NCBI GenBank assembly: GCA_030425545.1 | Contig: JAUIAC010000025.1 | Span: 1 to 37,972 of the forward strand | Direction of reading: 5' to 3' | DNA length: 37,972 nucleotides | From: a bacterium | Lineage (GTDB): Bacteria > Myxococcota_A > UBA9042 | In this document: one piece after another, positions 16,678 to 25,738 of the stretch | Position numbering within the stretch: the stretch's first letter is position 1 | Layout: each line of letters opens with the position of its first letter | Position numbers and translations under genes: made by a program | The notes under the pieces: generated by a model | What the model was told of the DNA's origin: nothing | Database searches by the model: none | Seen by the model: the letters and a program-made list of their open reading frames with translations, nothing else

Positions 16678-17919
16678 CTACGCGAACGCCTCCCGGATCC
16701 AGTCCTTGAAGCGATCCACCCAGTTGTCGCCGCGGGCGCCCTGGGCCGCGATGGCCTGGCGTCGCGCGGTCTCCGCGTCTTCCATGGCGCCCTGCAGCAC
16801 GAGGCCAACAGCGCTCGAGAAGGTCGGCGCCTTCACCATGTCGTAGAGCCCACCCACCGGGCGCGGCTTGCCGATGCGCACCGGCAGGTTGAGCACGTCT
16901 TCGCCCAGCTCTGCGATGCCCGGCATCAGCGCCGTGCCGCCGGTGACGACCACGCCAGACCCGAGCACGTCGGCGAAGTTGCTCGCCTGCACCTCGCGCT
17001 CGACCAGCCGGAAGATCTCCTCCATGCGCGGCTCGATGATGTCGCACAGCAGCGTCCGACGACGGTCCACCGGCTCCCGCCCGCCGACGCAGGCCACCTG
17101 GATGTCCTCGTCCTCTTCGACCATCTGCGAGAGGGCGCAGCCGTGCTTGAGCTTGATGCGCTCGGCCTCCTTGCGCGGCGTGCGCAGGCCCACAGCGATG
17201 TCGTTGGTGATGTGGTCGCCGCCCACCGGCAGCACGGCCGAGTGCACGATGGCGCCGTTGTGGAAGACGGCGATGTCGGTCGTGCCACCGCCGATGTCGA
17301 CCATGACGACGCCGAGCTCCTTCTCGTCTTCCTCGAGCACGGCGAAGGCCGAGGCCAGGAGCTCGCTGTGCACCTTCATCACATGGAGACCAGCGCGCTC
17401 GGCGCACTGGGTCACGTTCTGCACGCCGGAGTTCAGCGCGGTGATGATGTGCACGTTGACCTGCAGGCGGGTGCCGTTGATGCCGACGGGGTGCTTGATG
17501 CCGTCGTTGTCGTCGACCAGGAACTCCTGCGGCACCGTGTGCACGATCTGGCGGTCGGCCGGGATCTGCACGGCGCGTGCGTTCTCGATCACCCGCTCGA
17601 CGTCCTCGTGGCTGACCTCGCCGTTCGACACCGCGACGACGCCGCGGTTGTTGAACGACTTCAGGTGCCCGCCGGACACGCCGACATAGACCGCAGCGAC
17701 CGTGCAGCCGGCCATGAGCTCGGCCTCGTGCACGGCGCGGCGAATCGCCTCTGTGGTCTCGTCCGCGTGCACCACCACACCCTTCTTGATGCCGTGTGAC
17801 GCGGTCATGCCCACGCCGATGATGTCCACAGTGCCGTCGTCTTTGACCTCGCCCACCACGGACGCCACCTTGGTGGTGCCCACGTCGAGCCCGACGATGA
17901 TCTCGTCCCTACGCGCCAT
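16678..17919 (-). CDS. ftsA: Cell division protein FtsA
   Basis: Actin-like ATPase that tethers FtsZ filaments to the membrane and recruits late divisome proteins. The 413-residue protein shows phosphate-1 (VGLDVGTTKVASVVGE), phosphate-2 (VMVDIGGGTTDIAVF) and the adenosine motif (GSGVVVTGGTALMPG), and the 1C subdomain region (GVGMTASHGIKKGVVVH). The last residues (NWVDRFKDWIREAFA) form the expected amphipathic membrane-targeting helix. GGGGAGG precedes the ATG; the gap from ftsQ is 21 nt. Confidence 0.97.
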   Translation of the reverse strand: MARRDEIIVGLDVGTTKVASVVGEVKDDGTVDIIGVGMTASHGIKKGVVVHADETTEAIRRAVHEAELMAGCTVAAVYVGVSGGHLKSFNNRGVVAVSNGEVSHEDVERVIENARAVQIPADRQIVHTVPQEFLVDDNDGIKHPVGINGTRLQVNVHIITALNSGVQNVTQCAERAGLHVMKVHSELLASAFAVLEEDEKELGVVMVDIGGGTTDIAVFHNGAIVHSAVLPVGGDHITNDIAVGLRTPRKEAERIKLKHGCALSQMVEEDEDIQVACVGGREPVDRRRTLLCDIIEPRMEEIFRLVEREVQASNFADVLGSGVVVTGGTALMPGIAELGEDVLNLPVRIGKPRPVGGLYDMVKAPTFSSAVGLVLQGAMEDAETARRQAIAAQGARGDNWVDRFKDWIREAFA

Positions 17920-17940
17920 GCCTGTAGTCCTCCCCTGAAC

Positions 17941-19140
17941 TCAGCGCCGCTGCTGGGGCGCGCGAGCGCCCGACGGCTGCAGCTTTGCGGCTGAGCGGGC
18001 CTTCCGCTCGTTGCGTTGCTTGATGTCGTTGGGCGCCGCGGGCAGCCGCGGCCGCGCCGGGCCCGCAGCGCGACGCAGCGGGGGCAGCGCCGCCCACTTG
18101 TCCGCCGGGACCGCGTCGATGACGGCCTGGTCGGGCCGGGCGACGTCGTCCATGAGCGCGTAGCGCAGCCGCTCGCCGCGCTTGTCCAGGGCGGTGAGCA
18201 GGCGGTCGAGCTGCGCGATGACACGCGCGAGGTCGTCGCCGTCGCGGTGCCCGAGCCGCACCTCTGCGCCGTCCCGCGCGGACAGGACGGTGAGGCCAAG
18301 GACCGGGTCCCAGCTGACCTCGCCGACCGGGAAGCGCTGCGCCACCGAGGTCTCGCCCCAGTGGCGCGCGACCAGGAGCATGCGCTGCAGCGTGCGCCGG
18401 GCGAGCGCGCACTGGGCCGCCCGCTCGTGGGGGTCCTCCGTGCTGAGCGCCGCGCGGCTCGCGTGGCGGGGGTTGCGCGTGCCCCCCTTGCGGCCGCGCT
18501 TGCCCCGCCGCTTCGCCGGGCGCGCCTCGGACGAGGCGGCGTCGGTCGGCATCGGCGGGCAGCGCAAGGCCTCCAGCGACACCCCCGTCATCACCGGCAG
18601 CTCGTGGTGGACGCCACGCTCCAGCGACTTGATGACCTGCCCGCCGGCGTCGACGAGCGCGATGTCACCGTCGGCCACCAGGGCCACCGGGACGTGCTCG
18701 ACCACCGACACGTGCACCGTACCCGGCATCTCGATGCGCACTTCGGCCCGCTGGACCCAGGGCAGCGCGACCAGGCGCTCTCGCACCCGGCGAACCGACA
18801 CACCGAGCAGCGGCGACCCCACGCGCAGGCCCGAGGCCTCCACCAACGCGGCCTCGGAGGTCCGAACTAGCCCTTGGGTCTCGAAGGCCCGCACCTTGAA
18901 CTGCTGCGTGCGCGATGCGTAGGTGTCCATGCTCAGGGCCAGACCGACGAGCAGGGCGACGCAGACGCCGGCCGCGAGCCCAGCGCCGATGCGGGCGAGG
19001 ATCACCCGCGGCGGCGCCACGAGCTCCCCGTCCGTGCGCGTGCGCTCCGTGCGCGCGCGAAAGCGCAGGCGCAGGCGCTGCAGCCAGCTCTCGCTGGCGG
19101 CGCGGGGCGCGCGGCGTCGGTTCTGGCGTCGGCTGTTCAC
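17941..19140 (-). CDS. ftsQ: Cell division protein FtsQ with Cys-bracketed basic insertion
   Basis: Bitopic divisome protein that links cytoplasmic and periplasmic division factors with FtsL/FtsB. At 399 residues it is clearly longer than the usual 250-290. A basic cytoplasmic N-terminus is followed by a membrane helix (about 46-69), a POTRA domain (about 80-150; FKVRAFETQGLVRTSEAAL to GTVHVSVVEHVPVAL) and the beta domain beginning with ALVDAGGQVI. Inside the beta domain, residues about 195-243 are an insertion rich in Arg/Lys/Gly, bracketed by Cys194 and Cys244, which could form a disulfide in the periplasm. The C-terminus is also basic. The GTG start overlaps the murG stop (GTGA), with GGAGG 7 nt upstream. 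Confidence 0.9.
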   Translation of the reverse strand: MNSRRQNRRRAPRAASESWLQRLRLRFRARTERTRTDGELVAPPRVILARIGAGLAAGVCVALLVGLALSMDTYASRTQQFKVRAFETQGLVRTSEAALVEASGLRVGSPLLGVSVRRVRERLVALPWVQRAEVRIEMPGTVHVSVVEHVPVALVADGDIALVDAGGQVIKSLERGVHHELPVMTGVSLEALRCPPMPTDAASSEARPAKRRGKRGRKGGTRNPRHASRAALSTEDPHERAAQCALARRTLQRMLLVARHWGETSVAQRFPVGEVSWDPVLGLTVLSARDGAEVRLGHRDGDDLARVIAQLDRLLTALDKRGERLRYALMDDVARPDQAVIDAVPADKWAALPPLRRAAGPARPRLPAAPNDIKQRNERKARSAAKLQPSGARAPQQRR

Positions 19141-20249
19141 CAGCGACCCTCCATCAGCGCGTCACAGTCCGCCACGACAGCGGCGGCGGCGTCCGGTCGA
19201 GCGACCTTGCGGGCCCCATCGATGGCTGCCTGTTGCGCCTGATTATCAGTCAACACCGAGGCGATCTGCTCCGCCAGTTTTTCGCTGTTCCAGTCCCGCT
19301 GACGACTCCACAGGCCCGCCCCCGCTGCGCAGAACGCAGCCGCGTTGGCGGCCTGGTGGTCGCCGGCCGCGTAGGGGAATGGCACCAGGAGCGCCGGCAG
19401 CCCCGCAGCCGCCAGCTCCGAGACGGTCCCAGAGCCGGAGCGGGTGACGCCGAAGTCGGCCCACGCGAGGGCCGCGGCCATGTCGTCGATGTAGGTCACG
19501 ACCTCCGCGTCGACCCCTGCCGCCGCGTAGGCCGCGCGCACCGGTCCGGCGTCGAGCTTGCCGACCTGATGGCGCACCTGCAGCGACACGCCCCGCGCCG
19601 CGACGCGCCCGAGCAGGGCGGGGACGTTCTCGTTGAGGAAGAGCGCCCCCTGACTGCCGCCGACGACCAGCACCTGCCGCGGTCGTGAGCCGCTGCCCTC
19701 GGGGGTCGACGACGCGACATCGCGCTGGCCGAGCGCCGCGATCTCCTTCCGCACGGGGTTGCCGGTGACGCGCACCTTGGCGTTCGGGAAGGCCTCCGTG
19801 GCCGCCTCGAAGCCGAGATAGACCCGGTCGACCAGCCAGCCCAGCACCTTGTTGGTCATGCCCGGCACGGCGTTGCTCTCGTGCACCGCCGTGCGGAGGC
19901 CGAGGGTCTTGGCCGCCAAGAGCGCGGCCCCGGACGCGTAGCCCCCGACGCCGATGACCAGGCCCGCCCGCTCGGTCTTCAGCAGCTTGCGTGACGCCAA
20001 CACACCGCGCCACAGCGCGCCCAGCCCGCGGACCTTCCCGAGCAGCCCGGCGCCCACCAGGCGCGAGCCCTCGACCAGCGCGATGCGATAGCCCCGCTGC
20101 GGCACGAGCTGCGCCTCGAGCCCCTTGGCGGTGCCCACGAAGAGCACTTGCGCGTCGGGATGCGCGGCCATGAAGGCGTCGGCGATGGCGAGGGCCGGGT
20201 TGACGTGACCGCCCGTCCCTCCGCCTGCAATGACAAGGCGAGGCGGCAT
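19137..20249 (-). CDS. murG: UDP-GlcNAc:lipid I N-acetylglucosaminyltransferase
   Basis: MurG adds GlcNAc to lipid I to make lipid II at the inner face of the membrane. The 370-residue protein begins RLVIAGGGTGGHVNPALAIA (first G-loop), contains HESNAVPGMTNKVL and VLVVGGSQGALFLNE (second G-loop), and FGVTRSGSGTVSELAAAGLPALLVPFPYAAGDHQ for UDP-GlcNAc and acceptor binding. The ATG shares its A with the ftsW stop (TGATG). The reading frame continues far upstream, but that part overlaps ftsW. In many bacteria murC, murB and ddl follow murG; here ftsQ overlaps its last 4 nt. Confidence 0.97.
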   Translation of the reverse strand: MPPRLVIAGGGTGGHVNPALAIADAFMAAHPDAQVLFVGTAKGLEAQLVPQRGYRIALVEGSRLVGAGLLGKVRGLGALWRGVLASRKLLKTERAGLVIGVGGYASGAALLAAKTLGLRTAVHESNAVPGMTNKVLGWLVDRVYLGFEAATEAFPNAKVRVTGNPVRKEIAALGQRDVASSTPEGSGSRPRQVLVVGGSQGALFLNENVPALLGRVAARGVSLQVRHQVGKLDAGPVRAAYAAAGVDAEVVTYIDDMAAALAWADFGVTRSGSGTVSELAAAGLPALLVPFPYAAGDHQAANAAAFCAAGAGLWSRQRDWNSEKLAEQIASVLTDNQAQQAAIDGARKVARPDAAAAVVADCDALMEGRW

Positions 20250-21619
20250 CAGGTGCGACTCCGCTGAGCAGGGCGCCAGACGCGCGTGTTGCCAGGGCGA
20301 CCACGGCGCCGGGAGCCTGTCGGCAGCTGCGGCCAGGCGAAGTCCGGGTCGCCGCCGCGGCCGACGTTGAGCAGCACACCCGCCGCCATGGCCATGACCA
20401 CCAGCGACGTGCCGCCGTAGCTCACGAAGGGCAGCGTCAGCCCCTTGGTCGGCAGCAGCCCGAGGACCACGCCGAAGTTGACCGCGGCCTGGGTGCCGAA
20501 GAGCACCGTGATGCCCATGGCCAGGAGGCGACCGAACTCGTCGCGGGCCGACAGGGCGATGCGCGTGCCGCGGTAGAGGATGAACATGAAGCACACCGCG
20601 ATGAAGGCGATGCCGACGACACCGAGCTCCTCCCCGATGATCGCGAGCACGAAGTCCGTGTGGGCCTCCGGCACGAAGCCGAGCTTCTGGTGCGACCCGC
20701 CCAGCCCGCGCCCGAAGACGCCACCCATGGCCACCGCCAGCTTGGAGTTCCACAGCTGATACCCGACCGAGTCGCGGTGCTCGAAGTTGTGCAAGAACGC
20801 CGTGATTCTGCGGGATCGCATGGGGTTGTGGATGAGGAAACCGATGAGCAGGCCCAGGCCCGACAGCCCAAGGAAGAGCAACGGAGCGATGCGGGCGCCC
20901 GCGATGAAGGTCAGGGTGAAGAGGAGCACCGCGAGCACCAGCGCCGTCCCCAGGTCCGGCTGCTTCATGCACAGCCCACAGAGCAACGTCCACACCAGCA
21001 GGTGCGGCAGCAGACCGACGTTGAAGGTCTGAATCGAGTTCTGCTCGGCCTTCTTGGACAGCGAGCGCGCGAGGTAGGCGACAAAGACCACCTTGGCGAG
21101 CTCGGCGGGCTGGAAGGTGATGGGGCCGAACATGAGCCAGCGCGTGGCTCGGTTGCGGGTCACGCCAAAGATGGGCACGGCGATGAGGGCGATGAGCACC
21201 ACCACGATGGCGGGGTAGGCCAGCTTGCTCCACGCCTGGTAGGGCACGTTGGCGAAGAGCAGCAGGGCGAACGCAGCGGCGCCGAGGTATTGGACGTGCC
21301 GGTCCAGGAAGAGGTGCTCGTTTCCGAAGCGGTGCACAGCCAGGTAGTAGGAGGCCGAGAAGGCCATGATGAGACCCAGGGTGGCGAGGGCCGCGATGGT
21401 GGCGAAGAGCGGCCAGTCCATGCCCACCGGGTGGTGGACGAGCTCCGCGTCGCTCACCGCCATGGTCGGCGCAGCGTGCGAGACGCGCGTGGGCCCCCCG
21501 AGCAGGTCCACGTCGTGGTCCAGCGCCGACGACGCAACGACGTCATCGCGCACGGTGGCGGCGTCCAACGCGTCGTCAGGGAGGCCGGCGCCAACCGGCT
21601 CGTGTGGGGTCGTCGCCAT
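20249..21619 (-). CDS. ftsW: Septal peptidoglycan polymerase FtsW
   Basis: SEDS-family glycosyltransferase that polymerises lipid II together with FtsI. The 456-residue protein has about ten membrane helices from residue 75 on. Landmarks are FGPITFQPAELAKVVFVAYLA, CMKQPDLGTALVLAV, the large extracytoplasmic loop with QLWNSKLAVAMGGVFGRGLG and HTDFVLAIIGEELG (catalytic Asp region), and LPTKGLTLPFVSYGGTSL. An N-terminal hydrophilic extension of about 70 residues precedes the first helix. The ATG at 21617-21619, 2 nt after the mraY stop, is chosen for continuity; an internal Met (AVSDAELVHHP...) is an alternative. Ribosome site is weak, suggesting coupling to mraY. Confidence 0.95.
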   Translation of the reverse strand: MATTPHEPVGAGLPDDALDAATVRDDVVASSALDHDVDLLGGPTRVSHAAPTMAVSDAELVHHPVGMDWPLFATIAALATLGLIMAFSASYYLAVHRFGNEHLFLDRHVQYLGAAAFALLLFANVPYQAWSKLAYPAIVVVLIALIAVPIFGVTRNRATRWLMFGPITFQPAELAKVVFVAYLARSLSKKAEQNSIQTFNVGLLPHLLVWTLLCGLCMKQPDLGTALVLAVLLFTLTFIAGARIAPLLFLGLSGLGLLIGFLIHNPMRSRRITAFLHNFEHRDSVGYQLWNSKLAVAMGGVFGRGLGGSHQKLGFVPEAHTDFVLAIIGEELGVVGIAFIAVCFMFILYRGTRIALSARDEFGRLLAMGITVLFGTQAAVNFGVVLGLLPTKGLTLPFVSYGGTSLVVMAMAAGVLLNVGRGGDPDFAWPQLPTGSRRRGRPGNTRVWRPAQRSRT

Positions 21620-21621
21620 GG

Positions 21622-22755
21622 CTACCGCAGCTTCAGGCTGGCGAGGGACACCAGCGCCAGGATGAGAGAGATGATCCAGAAGCGGACCGTGACGCGCGGC
21701 TCCGGCCACCCCTTCTTCTCGAAGTGGTGGTGGATCGGAGCCATGCGAAAGACCCGCTTGCCGGTCAGCTTGTAGGAGGTCGTCTGGGTGATGACGCTGA
21801 GCGCCTCGACGACGAAGATGCCGCCGAGGATCAGGGTCAGCAGCTCGTTCTTGGACAGCACCGCGAACATGCCGAGCGTGCCGCCGAGGGCCAGCGCGCC
21901 GACGTCGCCCATGAACACCTGCGCGGGGAAGGTGTTGTACCAGAGGAACCCGACGCCAGCGCCGATGACCGCGGCCGCGACCACGGTGAGCTCCTGCGCT
22001 CCAGGGACGCTCGGGATCAGCAGGTAGTCGCTCATGACGAAGCGGTGGATCTCGCCGCCGACCTCGAGCCCGACGCTGCCGCCGCTGAGGTAGCAGAGCA
22101 AGGCGAAGGCGGCGCTCGCGACCATCACCGGGACGATGGCGAGACCGTCGAGGCCGTCGGTGAGGTTCACCGCGTTGGAGAGCCCGACGATGCCCACCGC
22201 GGCGCCTGCGCCGTAGAGCCAGGCCGGCAGCAGGAGGCTGAAGGCCTGCGCGCTGACGAAGGGGACGTACAGGTGCGTGTCGGCCAGCTGCTCGCCGAGG
22301 AAGCCGCCGTACATGGCGACACACAGGGTGCCCGCGGTGAGGAACTGGACCGCGAGCTTCTGCCGGCCGGTGACGCCCTTGGAGTTCTTGTAGCGGATCT
22401 TCAGGTAGTCATCGATGAAGCCGAGGGCGCCGTAGACCAGCGTCGGCACCATGGTGAGCCAGACGTAGCTGCTGAAGATGTCGCCCCACAGCAGGACCGA
22501 CACCGTCACCGCGACGAGGATCAACACACCGCCCATGGTCGGGGTGCCGGCCTTGGAGAAGTGGCTCTCAGGTCCGTCTTTTCGCACGACCTGGCCGATC
22601 TGCCGGGCTTGCAGGCGACGGATGAACCAGGGGTAGAGCGCCATGGCGATGAGCAGCGACGTGCCCATGGCGCCGATGGTGCGGAACGTCACGTAGCGAA
22701 AGACGTTCAGCGGTCCAAACTGGTCGCGCAGAATCTCAGAGAGCCAGAGGAACAC
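21622..22755 (-). CDS. mraY: Phospho-MurNAc-pentapeptide translocase
   Basis: MraY joins UDP-MurNAc-pentapeptide to undecaprenyl phosphate, giving lipid I. The 377-residue membrane protein contains TPTMGGVLIL, GFIDDYLKI (catalytic Asp pair), NAVNLTDGLDGLA and the MAPIHHHFEKKGWPE loop with the conserved His cluster. The start is set at the GTG (22753-22755) reading MFLWLSEILRDQFG: AGGAGG lies 6 nt upstream and the sequence aligns with the usual family start; a GTG two codons earlier would have no spacing. The start lies within the last codons of murE/murF. murD, normally the next gene, is absent. Confidence 0.96.
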   Translation of the reverse strand: MFLWLSEILRDQFGPLNVFRYVTFRTIGAMGTSLLIAMALYPWFIRRLQARQIGQVVRKDGPESHFSKAGTPTMGGVLILVAVTVSVLLWGDIFSSYVWLTMVPTLVYGALGFIDDYLKIRYKNSKGVTGRQKLAVQFLTAGTLCVAMYGGFLGEQLADTHLYVPFVSAQAFSLLLPAWLYGAGAAVGIVGLSNAVNLTDGLDGLAIVPVMVASAAFALLCYLSGGSVGLEVGGEIHRFVMSDYLLIPSVPGAQELTVVAAAVIGAGVGFLWYNTFPAQVFMGDVGALALGGTLGMFAVLSKNELLTLILGGIFVVEALSVITQTTSYKLTGKRVFRMAPIHHHFEKKGWPEPRVTVRFWIISLILALVSLASLKLR

Positions 22756-25738
22756 GGTCACCCTCCTCTTGGCGCGCGTTGAGCTCGTCGCCCGCCGCCA
22801 AGGTGGTCATGGCGTCGATGACGCGCTCCATGCGGGCGCCGCGGCTGCCCTTGACGAGCACGGTGCCGCCGGCCGCGGTGTGCTCGAGCGCCGCCTGAGC
22901 GGCGTCGATGTCGTCGGTGAAGATGCGGGCCGCCTGCAGCCCAGCGGCGCGGGCCCCGCGCACGGTAGCCTCCGCAAAGGCGCCACGGGCCAGCAGCACC
23001 TGCACACCACGGCGCGCCGCGAGCGCGCCCACCTCGCTGTGCAGCTCCACCGCCCGCAGCCCGAGCTCCAGCATGTCGCCGACCACGGCCACGTGGGGAC
23101 CAGGCAGCCCCTCGAGCGTGGCGAGCGCCGCGTCCATGGACGCGGGGTTGGCGTTGTAGCAGTCCTCGAGCACCAGCCGCGGCCCGAGCGTAAGCGGCCG
23201 CATCCGCTGCCCGACCGGCTCGAAGCGCGCGATGGCGGCGGCGGCGGCGTACACGTTCTGGCCGAGGGCGTGGCAGACGGCCAGGGACGCCAGGGTGTTG
23301 CGCACCATGTGCACCCCCAACGCAGGCAGGGTCACCGGCACGCGGCGCCCCGCGACGTTGGCCACAAAGCGCTGGCAGCCTTCGTCCACGCGCACGTCGC
23401 CCTCACAGCAGACCTCGCCGCCGGGGCCGAAGCGGACGACACGGCACCGCAGCTCGGCCACGTGGGGCGCCAGCAAGGCGCTGTCGGCCGGGACCACGGC
23501 GACGCCGGACGGCCCCAGCGCGCGCAGGAGGTCGGCCTTCTCCCGCGCGACCGCCTCGACGGTGCCCAGCCCCTCGAGGTGCGCCGCGCCGACGTTGGTC
23601 ACCACGGCGACGTCTGGCTCGGCGATGCGCCCCAGCTCGGCGATCTCTCCGGGCAGGCTCATGCCGCACTCGACCACGGCGAAGTCGTGGCGGGCGCGGA
23701 GCTTGGCCAGGGTCTGCGGCACGCCGATGCGGTTGTTGTGGTTGCGATAGGTCGCCAGGACCTCGCCGCCGGCGCCCAGCGCCAGCGCGGTGAGCTCCTT
23801 GGTCGAGGTCTTGCCATTGCTGCCGGTGATGCAGACGACCGGGCCGGAGAAGCGGCGCCGGTGCGCGCGGGCGAGGTCGCCGAGGGCCACCAGCGTGTCG
23901 TCGACCTCGCAGACCCACGCAGCGCGGGGACCGGCGTCGGCGACAGCGACACCCTTGCCGCGGCTGCACACGACGCCGGTGGCCCCTGCGGACACGGCGG
24001 CGTGCAGGTAGTCGTTGCCGTCGAAGCGCTCGCCCACCAGCGCGACGAAGAGCGCGCCAGGGGTGATCGCCCGCGTGTCGGTGGTCAACGCGGTGGTCGG
24101 CTCTCCCGGACGCTTGCGCTCGCCACCCGTGACGGCGGCGGCGGTCTCACCGGTGAAGGCGAAGGCCTGTAGCGGTCCGTGCCTGGCGTCGTGCAGCGCG
24201 ACGCCAGGCTTGCGCTGGGCCAGCCAGCGCGACGACACGGCGACGTCGTCGAAGTCGCGGACGCCGTCCTGCAGCGTCTGCGTGGTCTCGTGCCCCTTGC
24301 CGGCCACGACGAGCACGTCGCCAGGCCCGAGCGCGCCGATCGCCCGCCGGATGGCGGTCTCCCGGTCCGCGTCGACGACGTAACCGACCCCGTCCCCCAG
24401 CGCCAGGAGCGCCGATGGCACCAGGCTCTTCAGGGGCTGGGCACCGGCGGCGCGCAGGCCGGCGACCACCGGGACCAGGATCGCCTCCGGATCTTCGCTG
24501 CGCGGGTTGTCTGAGGTCGCGAAGCACAGGTCGGCCAGGGTGGCCGCCGCGGCGCCCATGGGCCCGCGCTTGCCCCGATCGCGGTCCCCGCCGCAGCCGA
24601 AGACCACGGAGAGCCGGCGCCCCGGCGCCACCAGGTCGCGGCCCACGGCGAGGACCGCGCGCAGGGCGTCGGGCGTGTGAGCGTAGTCCACGAGCACCAG
24701 CGCACCGATGGCGTTGTCGACCGGCTGCAGGCGACCCCGCGGGGCGCGAAGGGTGCGGGCGGCGCGGACGATGTCCTCGTCGGACACGCCCAGGCTGCGC
24801 GCGAGCAGCGCGGCGACCACCAGGTTCTGTGCGTTGTGCCGACCCAGGAGCGGCGTGCGCAGCGCGAGGCGGGCGCCGTCGACGTGGAGCACCAGCGAGA
24901 GCCCGTCGCGATCGGCGCGGAAGCCCGCCACTTGAGCGGCGGCGTCCCCCGCAGCGCCGAACGAGAAGGCTCGCACGTGGTCGCCCACGGCCAGCGCCCC
25001 ACGAACCTCGACGTCGTCCCCGTTGACCCAGCCCGTGGCGTCGGAGGGCAGCAGCTCGGAGAAGAGGCGGCGCTTGGCCTCGGCGTAGGCGGCGACGTCG
25101 GGGTGATAGTCGAGGTGGTCCCGGCCGAGGTTGGTCCACGCGGCGGCGTGGAGCCGCGTTCCCAGGAGGCGGCCCTGGTCCAGGGCGTGGCTGCTGGCCT
25201 CGAGGACGACGGCCGTGAAGCCGCGGTCGCGAAGCGCCGCGAGCCGGCGCTGGAGCGTGGCCGCGTCCGGCGTCGTGAGACCTCCAGGCTCGACGCCCTC
25301 GGGTGTCCAGAGCCCCAGCGTGCCCAAGGCAGCGGCGCGCACCCCCGCGGTGTTGAGCAGCTGAGCCGTGAGCACAGCGCTGGTGGTCTTGCCGTTGGTC
25401 CCGGTGACGGCCAGCACCCGCAGGGCGTGGCTGGGATGGCCCAGGCTCGCGCTCACGAGCGGCCCCAAGGCGGCGCGTGGGTCGGCCACCGCGAGCACCG
25501 GCACAGACAGCCCTGCGAGCGCGTCCCGTGCCGCAGCGTCGCACACGACCGCAGCCGCGCCCGCGGCGAGCGCCGCGGGCACAAAGTCCTGGCCCCGCAC
25601 GCGCAGCCCGTCGACCGCGACGAAGACGTCGCCCGGCGTCACCGCGCGGGAGTCGGCCGCCACGCCATGGACGTCCACCTCGGGGACGGCCCCGAGCGCG
25701 GCCACGCCGGCAGCAGCGAACAGGTCAGAGAGCTTCAT
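22736..25738 (-). CDS. murE-murF: MurE-MurF fusion: mDAP-adding and D-Ala-D-Ala-adding ligase
   Basis: One uninterrupted 1000-residue frame carries two complete Mur ligases. Residues 1-505 are MurE (UDP-MurNAc-tripeptide synthetase): P-loop TGTNGKTT (112-119), LEASSHALDQGR, HNAQNLVVA, the DNPR motif (410-413) that marks meso-diaminopimelate specificity, and KGHE (481-484). After a linker of about 40 residues (505-545), residues 545-1000 are MurF: DTRAITPGALFVAL, P-loop TGSNGKTS (638-645), NHNNRIGVPQTL and NANPASMDAAL. The protein should therefore perform two successive cytoplasmic additions. Bordetella is a known case of such a fusion. The ATG overlaps the ftsI stop (ATGA) behind a GGAGGAGGG ribosome site. 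No frameshift or stop separates the halves. Confidence 0.97.
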   Translation of the reverse strand: MKLSDLFAAAGVAALGAVPEVDVHGVAADSRAVTPGDVFVAVDGLRVRGQDFVPAALAAGAAAVVCDAAARDALAGLSVPVLAVADPRAALGPLVSASLGHPSHALRVLAVTGTNGKTTSAVLTAQLLNTAGVRAAALGTLGLWTPEGVEPGGLTTPDAATLQRRLAALRDRGFTAVVLEASSHALDQGRLLGTRLHAAAWTNLGRDHLDYHPDVAAYAEAKRRLFSELLPSDATGWVNGDDVEVRGALAVGDHVRAFSFGAAGDAAAQVAGFRADRDGLSLVLHVDGARLALRTPLLGRHNAQNLVVAALLARSLGVSDEDIVRAARTLRAPRGRLQPVDNAIGALVLVDYAHTPDALRAVLAVGRDLVAPGRRLSVVFGCGGDRDRGKRGPMGAAAATLADLCFATSDNPRSEDPEAILVPVVAGLRAAGAQPLKSLVPSALLALGDGVGYVVDADRETAIRRAIGALGPGDVLVVAGKGHETTQTLQDGVRDFDDVAVSSRWLAQRKPGVALHDARHGPLQAFAFTGETAAAVTGGERKRPGEPTTALTTDTRAITPGALFVALVGERFDGNDYLHAAVSAGATGVVCSRGKGVAVADAGPRAAWVCEVDDTLVALGDLARAHRRRFSGPVVCITGSNGKTSTKELTALALGAGGEVLATYRNHNNRIGVPQTLAKLRARHDFAVVECGMSLPGEIAELGRIAEPDVAVVTNVGAAHLEGLGTVEAVAREKADLLRALGPSGVAVVPADSALLAPHVAELRCRVVRFGPGGEVCCEGDVRVDEGCQRFVANVAGRRVPVTLPALGVHMVRNTLASLAVCHALGQNVYAAAAAIARFEPVGQRMRPLTLGPRLVLEDCYNANPASMDAALATLEGLPGPHVAVVGDMLELGLRAVELHSEVGALAARRGVQVLLARGAFAEATVRGARAAGLQAARIFTDDIDAAQAALEHTAAGGTVLVKGSRGARMERVIDAMTTLAAGDELNARQEEGDRVPLAL

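Noticed and set aside
19130..19145. Possible degraded remnants of murC, murB or ddl between murG and ftsQ
   Set aside because: The genes overlap by 4 nt, leaving no room for remnants.
20250..21233. Upstream extension of the murG frame
   Set aside because: The extra part overlaps ftsW in another frame; the murG family start (RLVIAGGGTGGH) is at 20249.
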